IMG/VR virus record: IMGVR_UViG_3300018875_000066
Span: 1 to 49,293 of that record
Strand: one strand, 5' to 3'
DNA length: 49,293 nt
Origin: a virus
Shown: one piece after another, positions 7,193-15,941 of the stretch
Position numbering within the stretch: position 1 is the stretch's first letter
Layout of the letters: every line of letters starts with the position of its first letter
Position numbers and translations under genes: made by a program
Notes under the pieces: model-generated
Told to the model about the DNA's origin: nothing
Databases searched by the model: none
Seen by the model: only the letters and a program-made list of their open reading frames with translations

Positions 7193-8443
7193 TCACAGCT
7201 TGATGTAAAAGGTGGTCAGCGCGACCGGAGGGAGGTTCCGATGCGCGGCGCTCAAGCCCTGATAGGCGTTGTAGACAGTCACTGGGTGGGTGTGCTGGCC
7301 GCTTGCCGGGATCGTGACCGTGTGGCTGTGGCTGCCGGCATCGCTGGTCGAGACCGTCTCACGCCCGATGTATGCCGGCGTACTGCCTGCCGCGACAACC
7401 TGCTGGTTGCCCGGCCTTGAGTAGCTGTGGTCGTGCGACCCCGCGCTGTTCGTTGAACCCGTATGAGTATGGGCCCCAGACTCGCCAATGGCGGCGGAAT
7501 TCGCATGCACGTGGCTGGCGAGCTCGTGCTCGGCGAGCTGGTGGAGCATCGAGCCTGCATGGGCGCCGAGCAGGTCCGAGTCGGAGAACGGAGAGTAGAT
7601 TGCCTGGATCCCGGCGCTGCTGGCCATGGCAGCGGCCGACAGAGTGACGGTGCCGTTGGCGTTGATCGCGGTGACCTTGGTGCCGACCGGAACGCCGGTG
7701 GCTGCCACGTAGTCGCCGACGGTGACCGTCTGCAGGTTGCCCGGCGTCGCGATGGTCGAGCCGTTGGTGATCGTGATGGTGCCGACCCGGCGCAGCACGT
7801 TGGCGTTGCCGCCGCCCATGCTGTCGCGTCCGGCGGGGGAGCGGCCACGCCAGTCCGGGAGAGCGATGTGCCGGTTGGCGTTCCAGTCCGCCAGCGCGGT
7901 GGCACCGCGCGTTGCCGGCGTCGAGCCGCCCTGGCCATACACGACCAGGTTGGGATCCGTATTCCAGAGGTACTCGAACAGGGCCTGGGCTCCGGCCGCC
8001 GCCATCTCGGAGGCACCGGAGGTGGCGCTGCCGATGGTCCGCCCGTTGCAGCGCACGAACCCCGCCAGAGCGCCGTTGCCATGGCGCATGATGATCATGC
8101 CCGTCTGCAGGACCGTGGTGGGATCGACGGTCCCGCCTCCGCCGCCGCCGCCTCCTGTGGCGACCACCTCGCCCTGGATGTCGTCGGCCGAGTCGATCAC
8201 GACCCCGGCGGGTGTGCAGATTTCGACCTTGTAGTTGCCCTCCCCGACGTAGATGACCGGAATCCGCCCAGCTCCATTGGTCAGCACCGGGTGGGGATGG
8301 GCGTTCTGCAGCAGGGGATCGGTGTAGACGACCTTCGGCGTGGTGGTGCCGGCGTCGTAAAAGAAGATCTTAGCCCCGGCGAGCGGCTTGCCCTTGAGCG
8401 GGTCGAAGATCGTCTGCAGGGACAACGGAACGAGTGCAGCCAT
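7193..8443 (-). CDS. Phage tail collar domain protein (second fibre/tip protein)
   Basis: A 416 aa protein from MAALVPLSLQ at 8443; the longer frame extends into the terminator at 8461-8480 and is rejected. The first 100 residues (IFDPLKGKPLAGAKIFFYDAG) look like a tail fibre attachment domain, a run of eight glycines follows, and the region FVRCNGRTIG through ALPDWRGRSPAGRDSMGG is the classic tail collar fold with its Asp-Trp-Arg-Gly motif. The His-rich HTHTGSTNSAGSHDHSYS and HSHTVTIPASGQHTHPV stretches fit metal-binding tips of fibres. Likely a host-recognition protein. Confidence 0.85.
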   Translation of the reverse strand: MAALVPLSLQTIFDPLKGKPLAGAKIFFYDAGTTTPKVVYTDPLLQNAHPHPVLTNGAGRIPVIYVGEGNYKVEICTPAGVVIDSADDIQGEVVATGGGGGGGGTVDPTTVLQTGMIIMRHGNGALAGFVRCNGRTIGSATSGASEMAAAGAQALFEYLWNTDPNLVVYGQGGSTPATRGATALADWNANRHIALPDWRGRSPAGRDSMGGGNANVLRRVGTITITNGSTIATPGNLQTVTVGDYVAATGVPVGTKVTAINANGTVTLSAAAMASSAGIQAIYSPFSDSDLLGAHAGSMLHQLAEHELASHVHANSAAIGESGAHTHTGSTNSAGSHDHSYSRPGNQQVVAAGSTPAYIGRETVSTSDAGSHSHTVTIPASGQHTHPVTVYNAYQGLSAAHRNLPPVALTTFYIKL

Positions 8444-8460
8444 GGGGGCTCCAATAAAAA

Positions 8461-8480
8461 AGGCCCCCGTGAGGGAGCCT
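8461..8480 (-). terminator. Terminator before the tail collar gene
   Basis: Stem AGGCCCCC (8461-8468) with GGGAGCCT (8473-8480), one G-T pair, four-base loop. The minus strand continues into six Ts. It lies between the accessory pair 8512-9166 and the tail collar gene. Confidence 0.75.
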
Positions 8481-8511
8481 GTGGAAGATTTTGCTGTGAG
8501 CGATAGTGCAA

Positions 8512-8814
8512 CTACCCAGACTGGCCTTTCGAATGACCGAAGACGAAGCCGAGCGCTCCCGTGATGATACCGATGCACCCCGTGATCAGCTCACGCCGCG
8601 GGAAATCGGTTGCAACAGGCGCGAACGCTGCAACCATGATGCCGAGGAAAGCCAGAGTGATCGCAAAGCCTGCGACATTCTCCGGCTTCTTGTCTCCGAA
8701 TAGTGAGCCGAGCAAGCCCATCTCCATTTGCTTCGTTGCGTGCTGAAGCTGCACATCGAGGATCTTTTCAGAAGGAGGATGGCCTTCCGGGATCCGGAAT
8801 TCAAATTTAGCCAT
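8512..8814 (-). CDS. Two-TM small membrane protein, moron candidate
   Basis: A 100 aa protein: hydrophilic N-terminal 45 residues (KFEFRIPEGHPPSEKILD), then two hydrophobic segments at about residues 48-67 (AGFAITLAFLGIMVAAFAPV) and 77-94 (ITGCIGIITGALGFVFG). It overlaps the end of the gene at 8807 and ends at its own terminator, so with that gene it forms a self-contained pair inside the virion module. No family recognised. Superinfection exclusion or another lysogenic function is possible but unsupported. Confidence 0.6.
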   Translation of the reverse strand: MAKFEFRIPEGHPPSEKILDVQLQHATKQMEMGLLGSLFGDKKPENVAGFAITLAFLGIMVAAFAPVATDFPRRELITGCIGIITGALGFVFGHSKGQSG

Positions 8815-9166
8815 TGGCTGCCTCCAAAAAGACTGTGTATGCCAATGACCTTGCGACTTTTTCCAACGGGATCGCGTGAACCATCAGGGCCAGCTTTACC
8901 GGCGCGCCGTCGAGATCTCCGATGTTGGCTGAATACGCCGTTCCAAAGGGATTATTGAAATCCGTCAACGTAATAACGCCGCTCGGACCATCTGTCTCCC
9001 AGGTTACCTTGGGCCTTTCAGTGTTTCTTCTGTCCTTAGACGTTAAGACAATCCTGAGCTTAAAACCCAAAATTGTTAGATCAATCGTCTGATCATCTTC
9101 AACTACTATAACCCCGGACGCGAGGACTGACTGCCCTCCCACCCTTACATCAGCTTGCGTTAGCAT
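8807..9166 (-). CDS. Hypothetical protein of the accessory pair
   Basis: A 119 aa protein if the ATG at 9166 is used (MLTQADVRVGG); TGGGGG lies just upstream. An earlier ATG at 9190 would add eight residues. The sequence is beta-rich (VLASGVIVVEDDQTIDLTILGFKLRIVL) with a hydrophobic C-terminus, and has no recognised domain. Base composition is lower in G+C than in the flanking structural genes, suggesting separate acquisition. Its stop overlaps the start of the membrane protein gene at 8814 by eight bases. Confidence 0.55.
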   Translation of the reverse strand: MLTQADVRVGGQSVLASGVIVVEDDQTIDLTILGFKLRIVLTSKDRRNTERPKVTWETDGPSGVITLTDFNNPFGTAYSANIGDLDGAPVKLALMVHAIPLEKVARSLAYTVFLEAANG

Positions 9167-9305
9167 GCGCGCCCCCATCGCATGTAACACTAGCGCTTAC
9201 CGGTTAGTGGTTCGTTGACGCTTCTTCCCTACCTTGCAACCCTCTCCCGCTACGCTCATGATCTAAGCGTGGCGGGGAGCCCCCACCCATGAGTGAGCCC
9301 GAGAA

Positions 9306-9509
9306 ATGAGCTATATGAAAGGAAGTCAGAAGCTTGAACGCTATGCTTGGACTGGCCTAGCTGCTGGTGCGCTTCTGATTTTCTTCGATCAGCGCGTTAT
9401 TGGCGGGATCATTTCCGCACTAGGCATCTACTTCTTTTATTCATCAATCATAGAGCGGCGCTTTGAGGAAATTGAGCGCCGGATCAACCGTCTTGAGGGC
9501 TTAGACTAG
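9306..9509 (+). CDS. Small single- or double-TM protein
   Basis: A 67 aa protein on the strand opposite to the virion genes. After about 12 polar residues (MSYMKGSQKLER) a long hydrophobic stretch runs through residues 14-46 (WTGLAAGALLIFFDQ and IGGIISALGIYFFYSSI), then a charged helix (ERRFEEIERRINRLE). No family recognised. The start signal is poor and MKGSQK at 9315 is an alternative start. It forms a rightward mini-cassette with the 37-codon frame at 9509. Confidence 0.45.
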   Translation: MSYMKGSQKLERYAWTGLAAGALLIFFDQRVIGGIISALGIYFFYSSIIERRFEEIERRINRLEGLD

Positions 9510-9622
9510 TGGATAGCCCCTCCGACCCTTTCTGGAACTGGCTCGGTAGGCTGATCATCCGATACCGCTTTCCGATTGCCACGACTCTTCTACTGTGGCT
9601 CTTCTTCCGTCTTACTATCTGA
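9509..9622 (+). CDS. Very small single-TM protein, 37 aa
   Basis: A GTG start overlaps the TAG stop of the gene at 9306 (TAGTG), with GAGGG upstream. The predicted peptide has a polar N-terminus (DSPSDPFWNW), a basic flank (RLIIRYRF) and one membrane segment (PIATTLLLWLFF). The 3' end overlaps the tail of the converging gene at 9590. Support is the coupling and the membrane pattern only. Confidence 0.35.
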   Translation: MDSPSDPFWNWLGRLIIRYRFPIATTLLLWLFFRLTI

Positions 9623-11740
9623 GGCCGCGCTTGGGCGAGCCCCGCTGGCCATCGGCCGCACAGTCATCGTAAGAGGCTGCCCTAGGTTGTCGTTCACGGC
9701 CGGGCCAAGTGATCGGACCAGGTAATCCTCTGCACCCCTGATAGCCTCCATAAGCCTCGGATTACGAGAAACCGTTTTCATCGCCTGCTGCAGGACCGCC
9801 GGATCATCGGAAGCCAGCATCTCGGCAACCTTCTGGGCCACACGAGCGTCCACCTTTGCGCGGCCCCGTGAAAGAGCCGCCGCAACCACACCCATGGCCA
9901 GACCTCTATTGTCGCCAGTCATCCAGGTAGCCCCACCGCCCGCGCTGACCAGTCCTAGTTCAACAAGCTGACGCGTCGTCGTGGAATTGCCCTGCAGGGC
10001 CTTTCTCGGAAGCTCCATCAGGTGCTCTACTCGGATGAAGGCCTCCAGCTCGGAAGCCTTGTCCTTGCCGAGGGCAACCTCGATCCGCTGCCTTGCCTGC
10101 GGTGAGCCGAAGATGCGGTTCACCACACTCTGCCGATCGGGCACGCGGTTGATCTGGTCGATGAGGTCTGAAGCAAAGCCTTCGGCGAACAGCTTGCGCT
10201 CCGGTTCTGTCATCCGGGCAACAGCCCTCCTGGCGTCATTAATCGAGACGTTCGACCTGACGAACTTCTGTCCGGCCTCAAGTGCATCTTCAGCATCGAA
10301 GGCGGAGGCGGCTCCCCGCCGCGCCTCCCTGTAGCTCGGCACGATCTCGTCGAGGCGGTTGCGTAGGGCGTCGCGAAGCCCGATCAGGTCTCCGGCCTCC
10401 CCACCCTTGCCATTGCGCTGCAGGGCGTTGATCTGGTCGTCTAGCCCCTGCTTCACCACATCCCAGAACTGAAGGTTCGGGGTTACGCCCTCTTGGAGCG
10501 ACACCGTTCCATCTTCGGCTACCACGAAAGGGTTTCTGACGGGCTTGAATCCCTGGCCCGCGGCCTTGTTGGCGCTGCGCCGGGCCGCATCCCGGATCTC
10601 CGCCTGAACGGCAGGCGCTTGGACGAGTTGAGCCAGGGTGTCGTCCCATACACCTTGTGAACCCTGGGCGTAGGCCTTCGCGTAAGCGCCTCGGTTAGCT
10701 GCCTTGGCCGCCTGCTGGAGGGTTTCTCGCGTCGCGCCTGCGTCGGCAGTGCCGACCATGCTGCGGATGAACTCGGTCACCCGGTCGGCCTGCGCTTCGT
10801 ATCTGGGATTTACTGTTCCATCGAGAATTGCCCGTCCTTCAGGTGAAACGTTCGCCGATGCACGAGCGAGGGCGCGAGTCTTCTCTCCGCCAGTATCGAT
10901 CACCCGCAACGGCTGACCATTGGCAAGACCAGCGGCTACCGTGGCCTCATCAGCAACGTCTCCTACAGCCGCATCTGCCGCACGAGCGGCCGTGATACGG
11001 CGGGCCGCCTCGGCTTCCGCGTTGATCGCGCCTCTTGCCGAGCCGGCGACAGAGCTGACGACATTGCCGATACTCTTGGCCACCGCCGTGACCCCGTTGA
11101 TGGCCGCCGGGACCGCCGCGCCAACGGCTCCTCCCGTGAGAGCGCCGACGCCGGCTCCGACGGCCCTGCCTTCGATGCCCTCACCTGCACCGGCTCCAGA
11201 TACAGCGCCATAAGCGGCACCAGCCTTCATGCCGCCGACAACGCCCGTTCCGCCTGGAAGAGCTGGCGCCGTTGCCACGCCACCGGCAATCTGCCCTGTC
11301 AGGTAGGTTCCAGGGTTCGTTTCCTGAGCGTCCCGATCCTGGCGCCGCGCAGACGCCAAATGGCGCTCGTAGGCAGCGCCCATGCCATTCGGCGCCTGCC
11401 CAGTCACCACATCATAGAGTGCGTTCACCCCCGAGGCGGCTTCGTCTAGGAAGTTGGCCGTCAACCCTTGAGCAGCACCGGTCAGGAAACTCTCCGTCCG
11501 GGTGGGGCGTCCCAACTCTTCGGCCTTGCCGATAAGACCTTCCTCGAGGGTTCTGCGCTCGCCGCCGCCTTCGCCTTTAAAGCGTTCATCGAACGAGGCT
11601 TTCGTCGGCGCTGCCTGCCCGAGGGCTTTCAGCAAGTCCTCATTGCTCAACCCCGACAGATCTGTGGCGGGAGCTTGAGCCGGAGCGGCTTTGAGCAGCC
11701 CCATCAGCTCGTCATCGGAGATCTTCGACAGGTCCGTCAT
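9590..11740 (-). CDS. Large internal virion/ejection protein candidate
   Basis: A 716 aa protein. The first 45 residues hold two copies of a short motif (LSKISDDELMGLLKA, LSGLSNEDLLKAL), residues about 130-250 are a Gly/Ala-rich membrane-like region (GGTGVVGGMKAGAAYGAVSGAGAGEG; GALTGGAVGAAVPAAING), and the remaining 450 residues are helical. Last of three genes after the gp10-like gene, in the place of ejection proteins of P22-like phages, which leave the head with the DNA and form a channel across the envelope. The N-terminal short motif repeat is also seen in other phage internal proteins. Its ATG overlaps the stop of the gene at 11737. Confidence 0.65.
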   Translation of the reverse strand: MTDLSKISDDELMGLLKAAPAQAPATDLSGLSNEDLLKALGQAAPTKASFDERFKGEGGGERRTLEEGLIGKAEELGRPTRTESFLTGAAQGLTANFLDEAASGVNALYDVVTGQAPNGMGAAYERHLASARRQDRDAQETNPGTYLTGQIAGGVATAPALPGGTGVVGGMKAGAAYGAVSGAGAGEGIEGRAVGAGVGALTGGAVGAAVPAAINGVTAVAKSIGNVVSSVAGSARGAINAEAEAARRITAARAADAAVGDVADEATVAAGLANGQPLRVIDTGGEKTRALARASANVSPEGRAILDGTVNPRYEAQADRVTEFIRSMVGTADAGATRETLQQAAKAANRGAYAKAYAQGSQGVWDDTLAQLVQAPAVQAEIRDAARRSANKAAGQGFKPVRNPFVVAEDGTVSLQEGVTPNLQFWDVVKQGLDDQINALQRNGKGGEAGDLIGLRDALRNRLDEIVPSYREARRGAASAFDAEDALEAGQKFVRSNVSINDARRAVARMTEPERKLFAEGFASDLIDQINRVPDRQSVVNRIFGSPQARQRIEVALGKDKASELEAFIRVEHLMELPRKALQGNSTTTRQLVELGLVSAGGGATWMTGDNRGLAMGVVAAALSRGRAKVDARVAQKVAEMLASDDPAVLQQAMKTVSRNPRLMEAIRGAEDYLVRSLGPAVNDNLGQPLTMTVRPMASGARPSAASDSKTEEEPQ

Positions 11741-13473
11741 TTCAGCAGCCCTCTGCGGCGAGCCTCAGCTTCGAGATCGGCCCGCGAGGGAGCCATGACG
11801 TTCGGTGCGTTAGGAGCTTGCTGCGGAGCCTCCTGCGCGCCCCCCTGCCCTTTGAAGAGGATCTCCGCAGTGCCCAGGCCCATGCGGATGCCCTCAAGCG
11901 CGGTACGACGGGCTTCGCGCTTCTGCTGAATTGTGGCGGCATCGTCGCCAGGGCGCGGTAGATAGATCGAGCCGTACTGCTCCATTTCCTGAGGTGTGAC
12001 GGCCGCGCCGGTATCCTTGCGCAGGATCACAGCCAGGAACTCACGGCCCGTCTGCTCCGCCCGGCGGTATGTGTCGGTCTTGAGGAAGTTCGACACGTTT
12101 CCACCGACAGCACTGAAACCATCGGTAAGCTCCTGATCCTGTTGATCGAGCCTATCAATGATTTTCGAGCCGCGATTGTAGAAGCCCACGTCCTTCGACT
12201 GGGTTTCGGTCAGCTTCGGCGGACCCTGAACGACTGCGCCACCCTGCGGGGCCGGCATCGGTATCCACTGACGGCTCTCAGGATCCCATTGAACAGTAAC
12301 CTCCGAACCATCCGCCTGCTTGATCTGGCGCGTGGTTGGAGCCTCAGGGGGCTTTTCGGAGCGGTAGATCTCGCGCCCGGTACTGGGATCGACCAGGACC
12401 GAACCCTGAGCAAGGCTCACGGGGTTTTGGCTCTTCGGGATCTGGCGAATGAGGTTGCCCTGGTTGTCCATGACGCCGATGGAGGTTCCGAGATCGACGG
12501 TCTTGACCTCGCCCTTGGCCAAGCCTCGGATCAGCTCGCCCGCCATCGCCCGGGTCTGCGGGTTGCGGGCCATCGCCACCAGCAGCTCGCGGCTCAGGCC
12601 GCCCGCGCGCGGCGCCTGCTGCCCCGGGACTACGAACTGCGCTTCCTTGGCGCCGGGAGCCGGAGCATCAGCCTGCGCGAGTTGAACCTGGCCCTGCGGT
12701 CCGTAGCCGTGGCTGAAGAACCGGTGATTGCCGATATCCCGGCCGGTGCCGTCGTCCCAGGAAGGAGCCTTACGACCGAGGGCTGCCTGGGCCTTCGGCG
12801 CGTAGAAATGGGTGGCTCCACCCGTCGGATCGGCGGCCTGCCCGCGCAACACCGGCTCCACGAGGGCGGCGAGCTGCTTGTACTCCGGCGAGTTCGGATC
12901 GAGGCTCTCCATGCGGGCGCGAGCGGCCGGATCGGACCATGGCTCGAACTGCCCCTTGGCGAGAACCACGTCCGTCGGCGTCATCCCGCTTTGCCGGGAG
13001 CGATTGGCAATGACGCTCGCCACGGCCCGCTGACCCATGATCCCCTCGCCGGCAGCCTCGCCGTAGACGGTGCGCACGACCTTATCGAGATCCTGGTCCA
13101 CGTTCATGCCCGTGGCCCGTTCGAGACGCTGCACGTCCTCCTCAGTCTCAGCGACGTGCACGGTGCCGCGCTCGATGTTCTTCCGGGGCGTTCCGCTGGC
13201 GGTAGCCGAGCCTGCCGGCACCGGTCCCGCAGCTCGCGGCTGCGCGATATCAAGGAGCGCCCCGGCCTTGCTGGTCGGCTGCTGGCCGCCGAGCTGTGCA
13301 TCGAAAGCGCGGGCGAGGAGTTCACCAGCTTCGTAGTCTTCTTTGGCTTTCAGCCGCTTGTCGTTGGCCTTGGTGATGCTGTCGCCGATCTCGGACAGCA
13401 TCCCGAAGACATTGACCGCCGGAGCCTGGAGGTCGGGGACAGCGAACCGCTGAAAACGAACAGGGATCGTCAT
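11737..13473 (-). CDS. Virion protein with SleB-type cell wall hydrolase domain
   Basis: A 578 aa protein. Residues about 130-250 match the SleB/Hydrolase_2 lytic transglycosylase-like fold: VVRTVYGEAAGEGIMGQRAVASVIANR with candidate catalytic Glu139, then QFEPWSD, THFYAP and NHRFF. The N-terminus (FQRFAVPDLQAP) and the Gln/Pro-rich C-terminal half look like phage internal virion protein. It probably opens a local hole in peptidoglycan during DNA entry, so it is a structural lysin rather than the lysis endolysin at 3046. It sits between two other ejection-protein candidates, coupled to the next by ATGA. Confidence 0.75.
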   Translation of the reverse strand: MTIPVRFQRFAVPDLQAPAVNVFGMLSEIGDSITKANDKRLKAKEDYEAGELLARAFDAQLGGQQPTSKAGALLDIAQPRAAGPVPAGSATASGTPRKNIERGTVHVAETEEDVQRLERATGMNVDQDLDKVVRTVYGEAAGEGIMGQRAVASVIANRSRQSGMTPTDVVLAKGQFEPWSDPAARARMESLDPNSPEYKQLAALVEPVLRGQAADPTGGATHFYAPKAQAALGRKAPSWDDGTGRDIGNHRFFSHGYGPQGQVQLAQADAPAPGAKEAQFVVPGQQAPRAGGLSRELLVAMARNPQTRAMAGELIRGLAKGEVKTVDLGTSIGVMDNQGNLIRQIPKSQNPVSLAQGSVLVDPSTGREIYRSEKPPEAPTTRQIKQADGSEVTVQWDPESRQWIPMPAPQGGAVVQGPPKLTETQSKDVGFYNRGSKIIDRLDQQDQELTDGFSAVGGNVSNFLKTDTYRRAEQTGREFLAVILRKDTGAAVTPQEMEQYGSIYLPRPGDDAATIQQKREARRTALEGIRMGLGTAEILFKGQGGAQEAPQQAPNAPNVMAPSRADLEAEARRRGLLK

Positions 13474-13476
13474 CGC

Positions 13477-14355
13477 TTAGCCTCCCATCATGGAAAAGAG
13501 CTTGCCGCCGACGGTGCCGCCATTGCCGGTGCCAAGGCCCAGAAGCTTCGTACCGAGGTCGACAGCACCCATCACCGCGCCGAAGCGGTTGGCCGCGGCC
13601 TGCTGGCCCGCCATCATGCCCTGCATGCGGATGGGTGCGATCTGCCCGGCGATGTCGAGGAGCAGGTTCGCCCGGTTGTTGGCCGCGTCGCTGTCGAGGG
13701 CGGCCCGGGCCATGTTGACACCCGCCAGCTTGTCCGCCCGGCCAACCTGCATCTGGGCCATGTCCTTGCCATAGCCGGTCTCCAGGTCCGCCATGCTCTC
13801 ATGGGCCCCGCTCAGCCCCTGGGCGCCCTGCGTGTACATCGAGAGGAAGGGCTGCAGGCGCGAGACGTAGTTCCCGAATTCCTGATTGGCGATGCCGGAA
13901 GCCTTCGTCATCAGATCGGAGGTCGTGTTGCCGCTTGAGAGCATTCCGCGGGAGGCAGCCGACCGGTTCACCGCGTCCAGCATCTCGTCCATGTTGAACT
14001 GATAGCCGGGACCGGTGTGGAAGTTGTTGACCGCCCGGCCATAGCCCTCGGCGCCGTTCGCGCCGGTGGCATCGGCATAGGCCGTCGCGCCGGCCTTGCC
14101 CTGGTCGTGAACGCCCTGCCAAGTGTCGATGCCGGCCTGGAGGTGCGGCTTGCTGGCGTCGTAACCGGCGGTCAGCGCCCCCATCCCGTTGGAGAAGCCC
14201 CGCTCGTAGAGGCGATAGCCACGACTGAGCCGCTGAGACGCCTGGTCGCGCCCCTGCCCGATCAGATCATAGGCCCGGTCCTGCGCATTGGAGAGAATGC
14301 CCTCGGCGGCGACGGCGGCATTGCGGCCTGCCCGACCCGAAAAGAAAGATGCCAT
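13477..14355 (-). CDS. Internal virion (DNA transfer) protein candidate
   Basis: A 292 aa helical, Ala/Gly/Gln-rich protein (RAYDLIGQGRDQASQRLSRG; SNGMGALTAGYDASKPHLQ) that ends in a hydrophobic Gly/Met-rich tail (GAVMGAVDLGTKLLGLGTGNGG). Composition, length and position after the gp10-like gene match the small ejection proteins of podoviruses such as P22 gp7. No catalytic motif is visible. The assignment is by context and composition. Confidence 0.65.
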   Translation of the reverse strand: MASFFSGRAGRNAAVAAEGILSNAQDRAYDLIGQGRDQASQRLSRGYRLYERGFSNGMGALTAGYDASKPHLQAGIDTWQGVHDQGKAGATAYADATGANGAEGYGRAVNNFHTGPGYQFNMDEMLDAVNRSAASRGMLSSGNTTSDLMTKASGIANQEFGNYVSRLQPFLSMYTQGAQGLSGAHESMADLETGYGKDMAQMQVGRADKLAGVNMARAALDSDAANNRANLLLDIAGQIAPIRMQGMMAGQQAAANRFGAVMGAVDLGTKLLGLGTGNGGTVGGKLFSMMGG

Positions 14356-14370
14356 GGGAGTATCCGAACG

Positions 14371-14514
14371 TTAGGGGATCGCCGCCCGGAGGGTTTCCAG
14401 GTAGCGCAGGACGGAGAGAAGAAAGTTGAAGGCCTCCGGTGTCAGGGTGCCCTGTGGCGTGAACCAGATCATGCCGGGAGGGGGAGCCGGAGGCGGCTTT
14501 GCAGCGACGGGCAT
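14371..14514 (-). CDS. Small phage protein, 47 aa
   Basis: The ATG shares its A with the TGA of the gp10-like gene (TGATG), so translation is coupled. The peptide has a Pro-rich N-terminus (AAKPPPAPPPGMIWFTPQG) followed by an amphipathic helix (EAFNFLLSVLRYLETL). No family recognised. It may be a head-tail or ejection accessory protein; small genes in this place are common in podoviruses. Confidence 0.6.
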   Translation of the reverse strand: MPVAAKPPPAPPPGMIWFTPQGTLTPEAFNFLLSVLRYLETLRAAIP

Positions 14515-15941
14515 CAGAAGATCCTCGCCTTGGTTTCCATGTTGCCGCCCATGAGGCTGACATAGACCGGATCGAAGACCCTCAGACGCCACACGCGTCC
14601 GACCTGGGAGCTCTGGCCGCAGTTGAGCACGGTCACGGCCTGGCGGGTGTCGCCTTGCCGTCCCAGGGCCCGTTTGACCGGCGTGCCGAACGTCGCGCCG
14701 CCGTCATCGGACCAGGTGATCTCCACCACGGGATCGGTCTGGATCGGAACGGCGCCGAGCTCGCTGCCGACGCCGACGACGAAGTCGAAATCCGCCCTCC
14801 GGCACTGCGTCGACGCCGGGAACGCCTTGACGGGAGCACTCCACACCTCCCAGGCGAGCGACTCGTCCAGCTCAAGCGCGCGGGTGCCATCGATCTCGAG
14901 CACGTCGGCAGTGAGCGTGTCCTGCATCAGCCAGCGATTGAAGGCCTGGCAGGAGAACGTGGCTCTCCATCGCCCCATGAGATGGGAAGACCTCTGGTGC
15001 CACGCCCCAGTGGTCAGATTGAACTCCCACGTCCACCCCTTGCGCTCGTCTGTAGCGTCGATGGCAGTCAGGCTCCACACCGCCATGTCGCCATCCACAT
15101 AGACCGAGGCGCGCAGCTCCCAGCCCATGCGTTTGGCTTGAAGGATGTCGCGCACCTGGTCCGACTCGGAGATGACCTCCGGCTGATAGCCGTTGAGGCG
15201 CCGCACCGTGCCGTCCGTTGCGACGAAGATCGGGGTTCCCTCCCAGCCGTCCTGCGCTCCCGTGGCGGCGAAGGCGCTCATGAGCCCCACCGGGATCACG
15301 GCCACACGCGCCAGGGGGAAAGGCGAGGATCCGACGTTCTGGAACACCTCGATCGACTGCGAGCCCAGGGCATAGAAGAGCTGGCCCGCCACGAGTCCGC
15401 GTAGGAGCCCGTCCGGGTTGCTCTCGGCCTTGGCATTCGAGAGGGCGTTGATGGCGGTGGTGTTCAGGCCGGTGGCGATGATGAAGCCTGCGGCTGTGGT
15501 GAACAGGAGATAGCCGTCCAGGGAGGCGACCGAATTCGGCTGCCCCACATCCGGATCGGGATAGGTGCTGATCTGGGTCGCGTCGACGGTATAGGCGCCG
15601 GCGCTCGAGACCACCACGACATCGGGCGATGCCGGGTTGGCATTGCGCGCGAAGCTCACGGGGCCGGTGCCGTCGAGATTGTTCAGGAGCGTCGTGGCCG
15701 CGCCCGTGGGATCGATCTTCACAAGCTTGTTGTCGGCGGCGACCAGAAGGTTCACGCCGTCGTAGAAGATGCCCCGCCCCTTGGTCAGCCCGGCAATCGC
15801 CTTGTGGCGCAGCAGGCCGGGCACGCGGCGGTGCTTGATGACGCTGCCTTCCTTGATCGCATAGGCGTTCACAAGGCGGCCCTGACCTTCGGACGGGCGC
15901 GCGCCGGGCCGGCTGGTTACGGGAAACGGGATCGCGACCAT
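14514..15941 (-). CDS. P22 gp10-like packaged-DNA stabilisation/tail hub protein
   Basis: A 475 aa protein; MVAIPFPV at 15941 is the start because it forms a TGATG overlap with the gp4-like gene. The N-terminus (GRLVNAYAIKEG, HRRVPGLLRHKAI), the repeated strand pairs of a beta-propeller type, the LRGLVAGQLFYALGSQSIEVFQNVG motif and the C-terminal strand-rich segment resemble P22 gp10, which with gp4 plugs the portal after packaging and forms the tail hub. Order gp4-like then gp10-like next to a P22-like portal supports this strongly. Confidence 0.75.
   Translation of the reverse strand: MVAIPFPVTSRPGARPSEGQGRLVNAYAIKEGSVIKHRRVPGLLRHKAIAGLTKGRGIFYDGVNLLVAADNKLVKIDPTGAATTLLNNLDGTGPVSFARNANPASPDVVVVSSAGAYTVDATQISTYPDPDVGQPNSVASLDGYLLFTTAAGFIIATGLNTTAINALSNAKAESNPDGLLRGLVAGQLFYALGSQSIEVFQNVGSSPFPLARVAVIPVGLMSAFAATGAQDGWEGTPIFVATDGTVRRLNGYQPEVISESDQVRDILQAKRMGWELRASVYVDGDMAVWSLTAIDATDERKGWTWEFNLTTGAWHQRSSHLMGRWRATFSCQAFNRWLMQDTLTADVLEIDGTRALELDESLAWEVWSAPVKAFPASTQCRRADFDFVVGVGSELGAVPIQTDPVVEITWSDDGGATFGTPVKRALGRQGDTRQAVTVLNCGQSSQVGRVWRLRVFDPVYVSLMGGNMETKARIF

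Noticed and set aside
8109-8160. GCC/CCT run encoding eight glycines as a phase-variable tract
   Set aside because: The tract is a mixed-codon glycine linker between two fibre domains; unit changes would keep the frame and there is no sign of switching.
12142-13938. A 598-codon plus-strand frame opposite the SleB-domain gene
   Set aside because: Composition is typical of an antisense frame; the minus strand encodes a recognisable hydrolase.
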